Assembly: GCA_012800135.1 (NCBI GenBank)
Contig: JAAZJV010000125.1
Span: 1 to 5,620, forward strand
Length of the DNA: 5,620 bases
Reading direction: 5' to 3'
From: Clostridiaceae bacterium
Lineage (GTDB): Bacteria; Bacillota; Clostridia; Saccharofermentanales; DTU023
The first letter of the stretch is position 1. Each line of letters begins with the position of its first letter. Position numbers and translations under genes: made by a program. Positions 1-5,493 of this stretch are shown here, one piece after another. The notes below the pieces were generated by a model, which was not told the origin of the DNA, did no database searches, and worked only from the letters and a program-made list of their open reading frames with translations.

Positions 1-1184
1 GGCTCATAATAAATGCTTTTTTCCTGTCCTTTGAATTTTTCAAGAATACCGCTGATAAACTCCTTGACCTTTTGCGGCGCAATCTTTAACGCCTCAAGGT
101 ACGGTCTGCACTTTTCGGTCAGCTCCCTCAGCGCAGTTCTCAACTTTGAAACCTCGCTTTGCAGCGACCATATTTGACGGGACAGGCTTCGGTTTTCCTC
201 TCTCAAACGCTGTGCTTCTGACTCCGCCGAATAGCTGCGCTTTGCCAGCGTTGTCAGCTTTTCATAATCCTCGGCCGATACCGTGTATTTGCCCGTGAAG
301 GACTTTTTGCCAGAACTGTCAATCTCCGCAAAGGTCATAAACGCCTTGTGGTTGGCGTTATATCGGACTTGTTCAGCGGCAATCTTCTGTTGAATATCCG
401 CCAGTCTTTTTTCGTCTTGCTGGATTTTATATCCCAACGAAGTCAGATTTTCGGCTGTACTCCCTCTCTCACCACGCTCAAATCCTTCAAAGCCTGCATT
501 CTTCATATATTCGTAAAACTTATCCTGTAAAATGCTATATGAAGCACGGTAGACGGGTTTCCCCTTACTATTTAGCACGGGATTTCCGTTTTCGTCCAAC
601 GCTTTTTCTGATTTCCATTTCTTTGAATGGCTGACCTGATGGATCACCTCTTTCACAGTTCCCACCAGCGCCTGATCTTTACAGCGTTTCGACCAACGCA
701 CTTCTTTGTCCACCACAGGCAGCGCCATAATGTGCAGATGGTAGTGATAAATCGGCTTTCCGTACTTTTCGGTCATAGCGATATTCAGCTCATCAGCGTG
801 CATGACTGCGGAAATAATATTGTCTTTTCCATATAACTTCTCTGCGAAATGGAACGCTTCTTCATAGAATCGGCAGGCGAAATCATAGCTGCCGTTCCTC
901 TCGAAATAGTCTGTATTCACATCCAAGATCATCTCGTTAAAGACTGTTGCGTCCGCTTTCAGTCCCTTTAAGGATACCGCCCCGTTTGCAATCATCCTGT
1001 CCAGATGTTCGTTGTAGGTCAGCTCGCCGCAGCCTTGAAAATGAACATTCATCGGTGTACGGGATAGATCGACATTCATATTTTCATAGCTTTCATTTTT
1101 TCTCTCGATGTGCCGTTCAAACTTTCCGACGCTCTCTCTCGTTCGCTTTTCCACACGGGCAACGCTGAAATCTCCATTCGGCAT
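1..1184 (-). CDS. MobV-family (Mob_Pre) relaxase, 3' end outside the window
   Basis: This gene encodes the N-terminal 394 residues of a plasmid mobilization relaxase of the MobV/Mob_Pre family (pMV158 MobM type), which nicks oriT and pilots the strand into a recipient. The N-terminal signature is present: R24-H25 and Y33-x-N35-x-N37-x-D39. The metal-binding histidine motif appears as H129-x-D131-E132 followed by H147-x-H149-x-H151 ahead of a proline. The usual PHxH spacing is stretched by about ten residues here. A conserved block around 215-243 ends in a FERGxxGST pattern. Residues about 250-285 and 315-365 are rich in charged heptad-like stretches and probably form coiled coils, typical of the family's C-terminal half. 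The ATG at 1184 is preceded by GGGAGGG at a good distance. The stop lies beyond the left edge, so completeness cannot be judged. It is the last gene of the leftward mobilization cluster, separated from the ATPase gene by a structured gap. The family call is secure; the substrate oriT is inferred. Confidence 0.93.
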   Translation of the reverse strand, partial: MPNGDFSVARVEKRTRESVGKFERHIERKNESYENMNVDLSRTPMNVHFQGCGELTYNEHLDRMIANGAVSLKGLKADATVFNEMILDVNTDYFERNGSYDFACRFYEEAFHFAEKLYGKDNIISAVMHADELNIAMTEKYGKPIYHYHLHIMALPVVDKEVRWSKRCKDQALVGTVKEVIHQVSHSKKWKSEKALDENGNPVLNSKGKPVYRASYSILQDKFYEYMKNAGFEGFERGERGSTAENLTSLGYKIQQDEKRLADIQQKIAAEQVRYNANHKAFMTFAEIDSSGKKSFTGKYTVSAEDYEKLTTLAKRSYSAESEAQRLREENRSLSRQIWSLQSEVSKLRTALRELTEKCRPYLEALKIAPQKVKEFISGILEKFKGQEKSIYYE

Positions 1185-1226
1185 TCGTATCCCTCCCTTC
1201 GTTTTGCGATACTGTGGGGCAGCGCA

Positions 1227-1254
1227 GTTACGCACCTTTTTCAAAGTGCGTAAC
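1227..1254. other. Perfect 9-bp inverted repeat, candidate oriT core
   Basis: GTTACGCAC (1227-1235) is followed after 10 bases by its exact complement GTGCGTAAC (1246-1254). It lies about 40 bp upstream of the relaxase start. In MobV systems such as pMV158, the relaxase recognises an inverted repeat just upstream of its own gene and nicks next to it, so position and form fit an oriT. A weak leftward promoter (TTGCAA 1281-1286, CATACT at 1257-1262, 18-bp spacer) would sit immediately upstream. The nick site cannot be assigned from sequence alone. Confidence 0.5.
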
Positions 1255-1265
1255 CCAGTATGACA

Positions 1266-1348
1266 CTTTCAACCTGACGGTTGCAAAGATGTCGTGGGCT
1301 CTCCGAGGGGCAAGGGCTGTCCTTTGAAAAGGACACCCTTGCAACCCC
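1266..1348. repeat. Two further inverted repeats in the ATPase-relaxase gap
   Basis: The first pairs CTTTCAACC (1266-1274) with GGTTGCAAAG (1279-1288) around a TGAC loop, with one bulged C. The second is long: CAAGGG-c-TGTCCTT (1311-1324) pairs with AAGGACA-CCCTTG (1329-1341) around a TGAA loop with one bulged C. Outer G-C pairs (1307-1310 with 1342-1348, two bases bulged) extend it. No T-run follows on either strand, so a simple rho-independent terminator is unlikely. A role in oriT, a single-strand initiation site or mRNA processing is more plausible. Confidence 0.55.
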
Positions 1349-1381
1349 GTCTAAACTTTATCACTTCCCGAAAAAGGAACA

Positions 1382-1426
1382 TTGCAAGGTTGCAAGTGTG
1401 CCAGTTTTTGCAATGTTGCAACCTTG
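1382..1426. repeat. Paired TTGCAA motifs inside an 11-bp inverted repeat
   Basis: TTGCAA occurs at 1382-1387, 1390-1395, 1408-1413 and 1416-1421. These make two units of TTGCAA-NN-TTGCAA separated by 12 bases. The stretch also contains a perfect 11-bp inverted repeat, CAAGGTTGCAA (1385-1395) and TTGCAACCTTG (1416-1426). Two more TTGCAA copies lie at 1281-1286 and 1339-1344. The symmetry and spacing suggest a protein-binding array, with the RHH protein, the ATPase or a relaxosome partner as candidate ligands. It begins eight bases from the ATPase stop codon, and no T-run follows on the minus strand. Confidence 0.5.
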
Positions 1427-1433
1427 AAAACCC

Positions 1434-2396
1434 TCACTCCGTTTTTTCGGGAAGCTCCCAGTACCACTGACTGCCCTCTTTGAGAGAATGAACATTCAGT
1501 GCCTTTTTCGCCTCGTCCAGCACACGCTTGGAGATACCAATCGCCTGTGCTTTCTTTACAAGTTCCTTCTGTGGATATTTGCCCTTTGAAAAATATTCGA
1601 GTATTAAGTTTTCCGCCTGTTCAGATTTCTTTTCTCTTGGAATACCGCAGAGCAGATCGTCCACCGATATATCATAATGACCGAGCCAGCGAAATCCGTT
1701 TTCCTTGTCCAACTCAAAAGCAATCGGCTCGCCTTCTGGAGCAAGGGAGGACTTGTCCTGTACCATTACCCTGATCTGCGGATTATCTTTTAACCTGCCG
1801 ACAATCAGAACGCTTCGTGCAGTTGCCTGAAAGTCGATGGAGCCAAGCCCTCTGTAATTGGATTTGTTTCCCTGCGCTTTATTTAAGTGTCCGACCAAAA
1901 TAATGGCGCACCGATATTGCCCAGCTATCTGCCCTAATTGTGAAAGGATAGCTCTCACTTCATTTGCCCGGTTCATATCAACTTTTGCGCCGATATACGC
2001 CTGTACTGGGTCTAAGATAAGCGCTCTTGCGCCTGTTTCCACAATCGCTTTTTCAATGCGTTCGTCAAGCATAGTAAGCGTTGCTTCCGACTCGTCTATG
2101 ACTTTGATTTGCGAGCAATCCGCATTACCAGCGAGCAGCCGAGGTTTGATCGTGTCTCCCAGTCCGTCCTCTGCGGTCTGATAAATAACTTTGATCGGCT
2201 CTCGCTCGGTGCTGTCGCAGGGAAGCTTTTCTCCCCTCGACAACAGCGCCGCCAACCGAAGGATTAAAGTGGTTTTCCCCTCGCCGCCGTCACCGTGAAT
2301 AATGGTCAGTTTTCCAAATGGGATATAGGGATACCAGAGCCATTCCACTTCTTCCACAGGAATTTCGTCCATACTGATGATTTTAAGTTCAGCCAT
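1434..2396 (-). CDS. RepA-like hexameric ATPase/helicase (AAA_25 type)
   Basis: The 320-residue product resembles the RecA-fold ATPases related to the RSF1010 RepA replicative helicase. Walker A is GDGGEGKT at 35-42, with catalytic K41 and T42. An acidic TAEDG motif lies at 74-78. Walker B is the hydrophobic strand ending at D129 (ALILD). A further motif has H170 and N172-K173, and R194 in ATARS is a possible arginine finger. Residues about 255-318 look like a winged-helix domain ending in a WYWELP motif, common in this family. The ATG at 2396 follows an AAGGCGG-like ribosome site and overlaps the stop of the 48-codon ORF upstream. No separate initiator or primase gene is visible nearby, so it may act on the relaxase-processed strand or support plasmid-like replication of the excised circle. 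The ATPase fold is secure; helicase activity and replication role are inferred. Confidence 0.85.
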   Translation of the reverse strand: MAELKIISMDEIPVEEVEWLWYPYIPFGKLTIIHGDGGEGKTTLILRLAALLSRGEKLPCDSTEREPIKVIYQTAEDGLGDTIKPRLLAGNADCSQIKVIDESEATLTMLDERIEKAIVETGARALILDPVQAYIGAKVDMNRANEVRAILSQLGQIAGQYRCAIILVGHLNKAQGNKSNYRGLGSIDFQATARSVLIVGRLKDNPQIRVMVQDKSSLAPEGEPIAFELDKENGFRWLGHYDISVDDLLCGIPREKKSEQAENLILEYFSKGKYPQKELVKKAQAIGISKRVLDEAKKALNVHSLKEGSQWYWELPEKTE

Positions 2397-2535
2397 TCAT
2401 ACCACCGCCTTTCACAGAAAAAGCATTGATATTTCCGTTCTGATTGGTTATACTGTAATTAGTTACATGGAGTGACTGCCTATCATCTGCGCCAACAGAT
2501 GATGTTCGGGCGGTCATTTCTTTTTGTTTATTCAT
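2389..2535 (-). CDS. Small 48-aa protein of unknown function
   Basis: A 48-codon ORF fills the gap between the RHH gene and the ATPase gene. Its ATG (2535-2533) overlaps the last codon and stop of the RHH gene, and its TGA (2391-2389) overlaps the ATPase start. An AGGAG lies 9 bases before the ATG, a better ribosome site than those of several recognised genes here. The peptide begins MNKQKEMTAR, is polar and rich in Asn, Ser, Thr and Gly, and shows no membrane segment, cysteine or recognisable motif. Exact packing between two real genes, with overlaps at both ends, argues for translation. A perfect 8-bp stem (2482-2503) lies inside it. It may be a small relaxosome or replication accessory protein, or mainly a translational coupler for the ATPase. 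No family is recognised. Confidence 0.6.
   Translation of the reverse strand: MNKQKEMTARTSSVGADDRQSLHVTNYSITNQNGNINAFSVKGGGMNG
2482..2503 (-). repeat. Perfect 8-bp stem-loop in the operon mRNA
   Basis: ATCATCTG and CAGATGAT pair exactly around a 6-base loop. The hairpin falls within the 48-codon ORF, upstream of the ATPase start. It lacks a following T-run, so it is not a classic terminator. It could stabilise or pause the transcript, or be chance. Confidence 0.4.
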
Positions 2536-2860
2536 TCTGTTCCTCTCCTTTCAAGCCGCCGAGAATAACGGAAATCAGTTCAATGACATTGAGCAGTTCC
2601 TCGTCCACACTGCTTCCTGTTTCGATCCTTCGTAGCTCTGCAAGGACGGCGGCAAGCTCCTGCTTCAGAGCCTTATACACCCTCGGATTGCCCTGCACGA
2701 CCACATCCTGATTGAGACAGCGGCGGTAGCAGTATTCCTGCTTCGGCAGTCCCGATAAGGCGACCGCCTTGTTAATGCGTTCGTTTTCTTCGGGCGATAC
2801 CCGAAATCCTACGGTAATATTTCTCCAACGGTTTTTGCTGTCTCTGTTCTTAGCTGACAT
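2528..2860 (-). CDS. Ribbon-helix-helix mobilization accessory protein (MobC-like)
   Basis: The product is about 110 residues. The N-terminal third reads as a ribbon-helix-helix DNA-binding unit: a basic leader, a beta strand (ITVGFRV), a helix beginning SPEENERINKA, then a turn (SGLPKQEY) and second helix. The rest is predicted helical with a leucine-rich stretch, as in relaxosome accessory proteins such as MobC that help the relaxase open oriT. Position between integrase and relaxase genes supports this. An in-frame TTG at 2866 would add two residues, but it lies only 3 bases from the AGGAG site. The ATG at 2860 lies 9 bases away and is preferred. The gene overlaps the integrase stop by 11 bases, and its ribosome site lies inside the integrase reading frame, so translation is likely coupled. 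It could alternatively be a CopG-like transcriptional regulator. Confidence 0.75.
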   Translation of the reverse strand: MSAKNRDSKNRWRNITVGFRVSPEENERINKAVALSGLPKQEYCYRRCLNQDVVVQGNPRVYKALKQELAAVLAELRRIETGSSVDEELLNVIELISVILGGLKGEEQNE

Positions 2861-3941
2861 TTTCAAAATCTCCTTTCCCTAAGTCGTCTAATCGCTCCGC
2901 CATTTCCGTCTGTTTGGACGGGAACAGGTGGGCGTACTGATAAGTGATTTCAATACTCTCGTGTCCCACACGGTCTGCAATCGCCACTGCCGAAAATCCC
3001 ATATCGATCAGCAAACTTATGTGGCTGTGCCGTAAGTCATGAATGCGGATACGCTTCACGCCTGCGGCTTTCGCCCCTCTGTCCATCTCGTGATGAAGAT
3101 AACTTTTCGTTACTGTAAAGATACGGTCTTTCTTTTTGAGTCCGTAGAGCATACCGAGATATTCCTGCATTTCCTCACAGAGAAAATGCGGCATTTTAAT
3201 GGTACGGTTGCTTTTCTTTGTTTTCGGCGTAGTAATCACATCTTCCCCGTGCAAACGCTGATAGGATTTGTTGATCGTGACCGTTTCCTTGTCAAAGTCG
3301 AAGTCCGAAGGAGTCAGCGCCAGCAGCTCGCCCTCACGGATACCGCACCAGTAGAGCATTTCAAAGGCGTAAAAGGAAACAGGCTTGTCCATCATCTCAA
3401 AGGCAAACTTCTTATATTCCTCTTTCGTCCAGAACAGCATTTCCCTGTGTTCCTCGCTGCCCATATTTCCCACCTTTGCGGCTGGATTGGAGCGCAGCTC
3501 GTAGTAGCGCACAGCATGGTTGAAGATAGCGGAAAGCTGATTGTGCAGCGTCTTCAGATAGGTCTGTGAGTACGGCTTTTTCTTTTCGTCACGGTAAGCA
3601 AGCATTTCGTTCTGCCAAGTGATGATTTCTTTTGTGGAAATCTCGCTGATTTTCAGCTTACCGAAAAAAGGCAGTATCTTCGTGCGGATAATATGCTCCT
3701 TCGTCAGCCAAGTGTTTTCCTTCAGGCGATTTTTCACATCTCGGATATACAGCTCCGTAAATGCCTCAAAGCTCATATCAAGATCAGAGGAATTCTGTAG
3801 CTGGAACATCCGCTCCCATTCCTGCGCTTCTTTCTTTGTGGTAAAGCCACGCTTGCATTTCTGCTTGCGTTCGCCTTTCCAGTTCACATACCTTGCCATC
3901 ACATACCAAGTACCGTTGTCCTCGTTTTTGAATACCGGCAT
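2850..3941 (-). CDS. int: Tyrosine recombinase (integrase) of a Firmicutes IME
   Basis: The 363-residue protein has the full architecture of a Tn916/phage-type tyrosine integrase. Residues about 3-50 form an AP2-like arm-site-binding domain (G-x-W-Y-V pattern, then KKEAQEWE). Residues about 56-145 are the SAM-like core-binding domain, and 165-345 the catalytic domain. Catalytic residues are visible: R202 in CGIREGE, a lysine in TPKTKKSNRTI (about K240), H301 and R304 in HDLRHSH, H327 in VGHESIE, and nucleophile Y336 in YQYAHL. Nothing essential is missing, so it should be active. The ATG at 3941 lies 8 bases after AGGAG and shares one base with the xis stop (TAATG). It presumably catalyses integration at the guaA 3' end found at the right of the window. 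That target assignment is inferred from linkage. Confidence 0.95.
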   Translation of the reverse strand: MPVFKNEDNGTWYVMARYVNWKGERKQKCKRGFTTKKEAQEWERMFQLQNSSDLDMSFEAFTELYIRDVKNRLKENTWLTKEHIIRTKILPFFGKLKISEISTKEIITWQNEMLAYRDEKKKPYSQTYLKTLHNQLSAIFNHAVRYYELRSNPAAKVGNMGSEEHREMLFWTKEEYKKFAFEMMDKPVSFYAFEMLYWCGIREGELLALTPSDFDFDKETVTINKSYQRLHGEDVITTPKTKKSNRTIKMPHFLCEEMQEYLGMLYGLKKKDRIFTVTKSYLHHEMDRGAKAAGVKRIRIHDLRHSHISLLIDMGFSAVAIADRVGHESIEITYQYAHLFPSKQTEMAERLDDLGKGDFENVS

Positions 3942-4135
3942 TACTCTTTCTCCTTTCCGGCTCCGTAGAGCCTTTCATAAAAATACTGGCGGTTGACACG
4001 CCCTGCAATCGTAATAAACCCCTTCGCCTTCAGCTCCTCGTTCAGCTTCCTGATGAGCTTATAGGCATAGGGCTTGGATACATTCAGTTCCTGCGCCACG
4101 TCGTCGGCACGGATAAACCTATTTTCCATATACAT
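3941..4135 (-). CDS. Excisionase-like winged-helix DNA-binding protein
   Basis: The product is a 64-residue basic protein with a helix-turn-helix: RADDVAQELNVSKPYAYKLI at about 9-28, followed by a long helix and a FITIAGRVNRQYF wing. This size and form, directly before an integrase gene, are typical of recombination directionality factors (Xis) of Firmicutes elements. They bend DNA at the att arms and push Int toward excision. The stop shares a base with the integrase ATG, so the two are co-translated. There are two possible starts: ATG at 4135 and ATG at 4129, both reachable from the GGGAAGG ribosome site. I give the longer form. It is the first clear gene downstream of the strong leftward promoter. 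It could also regulate transcription of the operon. Confidence 0.8.
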   Translation of the reverse strand: MYMENRFIRADDVAQELNVSKPYAYKLIRKLNEELKAKGFITIAGRVNRQYFYERLYGAGKEKE

Positions 4136-4159
4136 TACCTTCCCTTCTGTTTTCCAAAT

Positions 4160-4222
4160 TCATTTATTTCGTGTCGGAATACTTTCTTGCCGCCTTCCGA
4201 TTTGCCCGGGCGGGTACGCCAT
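4160..4222 (-). CDS. Possible 20-codon leader peptide in the xis 5' UTR
   Basis: Within the roughly 130-nt untranslated leader of the leftward operon there is an ATG at 4222 and an in-frame TGA at 4160-4162, encoding a short peptide starting MAYPPGQIGRRQ. The block is strikingly GC-rich and contains GCCCGGGC (4204-4211), inside otherwise AT-rich intergenic DNA. No good ribosome site precedes it. A 6-bp stem (TCGGAA 4174-4179 with TTCCGA 4195-4200) lies in the same stretch. It may be an attenuator-type leader, a remnant of a longer gene, or structural RNA. Translation is unproven. Confidence 0.22.
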   Translation of the reverse strand: MAYPPGQIGRRQESIPTRNK

Positions 4223-4270
4223 TACCGTGACGCACGACGGATATTAAACTTATTTGCTTAATGCTATTTC

Positions 4271-4299
4271 ATTATACTAAGCATATTTGCTTTTGTCAA
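4271..4299 (-). promoter_or_regulatory. Consensus sigma-A promoter of the xis-int-mob operon
   Basis: On the minus strand TTGACA (4299-4294) and TATAAT (4276-4271) are perfect consensus hexamers with the optimal 17-bp spacer. The start would fall near 4264, giving a leader of about 130 nt before xis. The spacer contains an AAGCA-TATT-TGCTT dyad (4279-4292), a probable operator. A promoter this strong in an element kept silent in the host implies tight repression. Confidence 0.88.
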
Positions 4300-4342
4300 G
4301 CGGTTTGAGAGAAAATATTAAACTTTTTTGTTTTGCTTTCTC

Positions 4343-4372
4343 TTGACTTTCACTAAACATATCTGCTATACT
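4343..4372 (+). promoter_or_regulatory. Sigma-A promoter of the XRE regulator gene
   Basis: TTGACT (4343-4348) and TATACT (4367-4372) are separated by 18 bp, placing the start near 4380 and the ATG about 27 bases on. The -10 hexamer lies inside an inverted repeat, TATCTGC (4360-4366) and GCAGATA (4377-4383), which suggests autoregulation by the XRE protein. Confidence 0.78.
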
Positions 4373-4406
4373 ATATGCAGATACATAAGCAAGGAGTGTA
4401 AACACT

Positions 4407-4940
4407 ATGGCGATTGGTGAGAGAATCCATTTTTTCAGGCTTCTGCGTGGTATGACGCAAAAATATCTTGGTACGGCTGTCGGTTTTCCCGAAAGGAGTG
4501 CCGATGTACGCTTGGCGCAATATGAAACCGGCTCCCGCAAACCAAAGGCGGATTTAACGGCTGCACTGGCGCAGGTGCTTGATGTTTCCCCGCAGGCTCT
4601 TGATGTTCCTGATATTGACAGTCAGATCGGTCTTATGCACACCTTATTTACCCTTGAAGATGTGTACGGGCTAACCATCAGCGAAGCGGACGGAGAAGTT
4701 TGCCTGAAGGTCAACAAAGACAAGGGCAAAGAGGCTTACGAGCTGCTGCAAATGCTCCATGCTTGGAAAGAGCAGGCGGACAAGCTCTCTGCCGGTGAAA
4801 TCAGCAAGGACGATTATGACCGTTGGCGTTACTACTATCCGAAATACGATACCACGCAGCTCTGGGCGAAAGTGCCTTCGCAGGAGTTAAGCGATACGAT
4901 GGCTAAAGTATTCAAGGACAAATTGGATAAAGAGGAGTAA
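4407..4940 (+). CDS. XRE-family HTH transcriptional regulator
   Basis: The 177-residue product has an N-terminal Cro/CI-type helix-turn-helix at about 4-62. Helix 2 includes TQKYLG (17-22), a loop inserts PERSADV, and the recognition helix continues into LAQYETGSRKPK (36-47). The remaining 110 residues are largely helical with an aromatic segment (RWRYYYPKYD) and probably mediate dimerisation or signal sensing. No peptidase or LexA-type cleavage motif is evident. AAGGAG (4391-4396) is 10 bases from the ATG. A 5-bp inverted repeat, AGTGT-AA-ACACT (4395-4406), overlaps the end of the ribosome site and could modulate initiation. The gene is divergent from xis-int and shares the control region with it, as in phage and ICE repressors. 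It most likely represses excision and mobilization and autoregulates. The class is secure and the target inferred. Confidence 0.88.
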   Translation: MAIGERIHFFRLLRGMTQKYLGTAVGFPERSADVRLAQYETGSRKPKADLTAALAQVLDVSPQALDVPDIDSQIGLMHTLFTLEDVYGLTISEADGEVCLKVNKDKGKEAYELLQMLHAWKEQADKLSAGEISKDDYDRWRYYYPKYDTTQLWAKVPSQELSDTMAKVFKDKLDKEE

Positions 4941-4944
4941 TATT

Positions 4945-5253
4945 ATGGTTTCAAAAGAACAAATTGCCCATGAATTAGCAATGGTTTATATGAACAACAA
5001 GTATGGCATAAACGTCCGTGGCGATTTTTACCTTAATGATGGAACTGGAAATGGAACTATTGAAACCGACCATTTTCCTGATGTATCTGAAATATCATAT
5101 TCTAAGGTGAAAACTGGCGAAAAAGGATTTTTGGGTATTGAAAAGAAAAAGAAAATCCCTTCTGGGTACCAAGTAGACCCACTTTTTTCAGAAATGGTAG
5201 AAAACTACTATAGTGCATACAACAAATTTCTTGATCTATTATCATCAAAATGA
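4945..5253 (+). CDS. Hypothetical 102-aa protein behind the regulator
   Basis: I do not recognise this family. The protein is soluble, with no signal peptide or membrane segment. An N-terminal helix (KEQIAHELAMVYMNNKYG) is followed by a probable beta-rich middle with a DGTGNGT turn, a lysine cluster (EKKKKI at about 65-70), and a C-terminal helix with several Tyr residues. The ATG at 4945 is 7 bases from GAGGAG, which overlaps the regulator's stop, so the two genes are co-transcribed and probably coupled. Base composition is clearly more AT-rich than the regulator gene, suggesting separate acquisition. Transcription ends at the terminator 30 bp downstream. It could be a partner or antagonist of the XRE protein, or an accessory (cargo) function. 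Nothing in the sequence identifies it as a toxin, antitoxin or defence protein. Confidence 0.75.
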   Translation: MVSKEQIAHELAMVYMNNKYGINVRGDFYLNDGTGNGTIETDHFPDVSEISYSKVKTGEKGFLGIEKKKKIPSGYQVDPLFSEMVENYYSAYNKFLDLLSSK

Positions 5254-5281
5254 CCTCCGCATAAAGCTATAAGAACGACAA

Positions 5282-5323
5282 AAAGCCCTTAGCTATGAGT
5301 GATTACCCACAGCTAAGGGCTTT
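5282..5323. terminator. Bidirectional rho-independent terminator
   Basis: AAAGCCCTTAGCT (5282-5294) and AGCTAAGGGCTTT (5311-5323) are perfect 13-bp complements around a 16-base loop. Minus-strand reading leaves a five-T run after the stem, and plus-strand reading leaves TTTG. It lies between the rightward regulator operon and the leftward guaA, so it can end both transcripts and insulate the element from host transcription. Confidence 0.88.
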
Positions 5324-5493
5324 GTAATATGGATTTCTTTCGCCACACAAGCCGCCTTTTATCATTCCGTAACCCATAAACCACTGGGCAGCAAGAATAA
5401 TGGCTCTTGTATGGCTGTTATCAAATTGTTATCAAAAGACTTCTCCGAACACCGCAAACCCGCATAAATACTGGCTTTTTACGGCGATTCATT
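5303..5493. other. Intergenic stretch between terminator and guaA, no convincing gene
   Basis: This is probably the terminal segment of the element. Two minus-strand frames are open over 25-40 codons: one of 40 codons ending at 5303 and another ending near 5364 with the peptide LLPSGLWVTE. Neither has an ATG with a ribosome site. A 23-codon frame starting just after the guaA stop (MNRRKKPVF) also lacks one. I regard them as non-coding or gene debris. The stretch contains the 11-bp direct repeat described separately. Confidence 0.45.
5416..5436. repeat. Tandem TGTTATCAAA direct repeat, candidate integrase arm site
   Basis: TGTTATCAAA occurs at 5416-5425 and again at 5427-5436, an 11-bp period that places both copies on the same helical face. 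Short direct repeats on the element side of an att core are typical arm sites for tyrosine integrases with an N-terminal AP2-like domain, which the integrase here has. It lies about 60 bp from the guaA stop. Confidence 0.45.

Larger units (their letters stand above)
4246..4383. promoter_or_regulatory. Repeated operator-like motifs spanning both divergent promoters
   Basis: ACTAAGCATATTTGCT (4276-4291) and ACTAAACATATCTGCT (4352-4367) match at 14 of 16 bases. A further related copy, AAACTTATTTGCTT, lies at 4246-4259, about three helical turns from the first. The GCAGATA arm at 4377-4383 provides an inverted half site. One copy sits in the spacer of the leftward promoter and another abuts the -10 of the rightward promoter. 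The adjacent XRE regulator is the likely ligand; Xis is an alternative. Confidence 0.65.

Noticed and set aside
348..1168. Three plus-strand open frames of 60-73 codons
   Set aside because: All are antisense to the relaxase, which has clear MobV motifs; they are shadows.
1307..1348. Long hairpin as a rho-independent terminator after the ATPase gene
   Set aside because: No T-run follows the stem on either strand, and the relaxase gene downstream has no strong promoter of its own.
3039..3569. Plus-strand 176-codon open frame
   Set aside because: It lies wholly antisense to the integrase, whose catalytic residues are intact, and its product shows no motif or ribosome site.
3784..4008. Minus-strand 74-codon frame overlapping int and xis
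   Set aside because: It is out of frame across two well-supported genes and has no independent evidence.
4277..4540. Minus-strand 87-codon open frame with a hydrophobic stretch
   Set aside because: It is antisense to the HTH domain of the XRE gene and runs across the divergent promoters, with no supporting ribosome site.
4407..5253. Regulator plus small protein as a toxin-antitoxin pair
   Set aside because: The 177-aa regulator is longer than usual XRE antitoxins, shares operators with the int operon, and the partner has no toxin motif.
5303..5425. Minus-strand 40-codon frame as a gene fragment
   Set aside because: It reads plausibly but has no start with a ribosome site, runs into the terminator arm, and competes with a second open frame; not enough to call a pseudogene.
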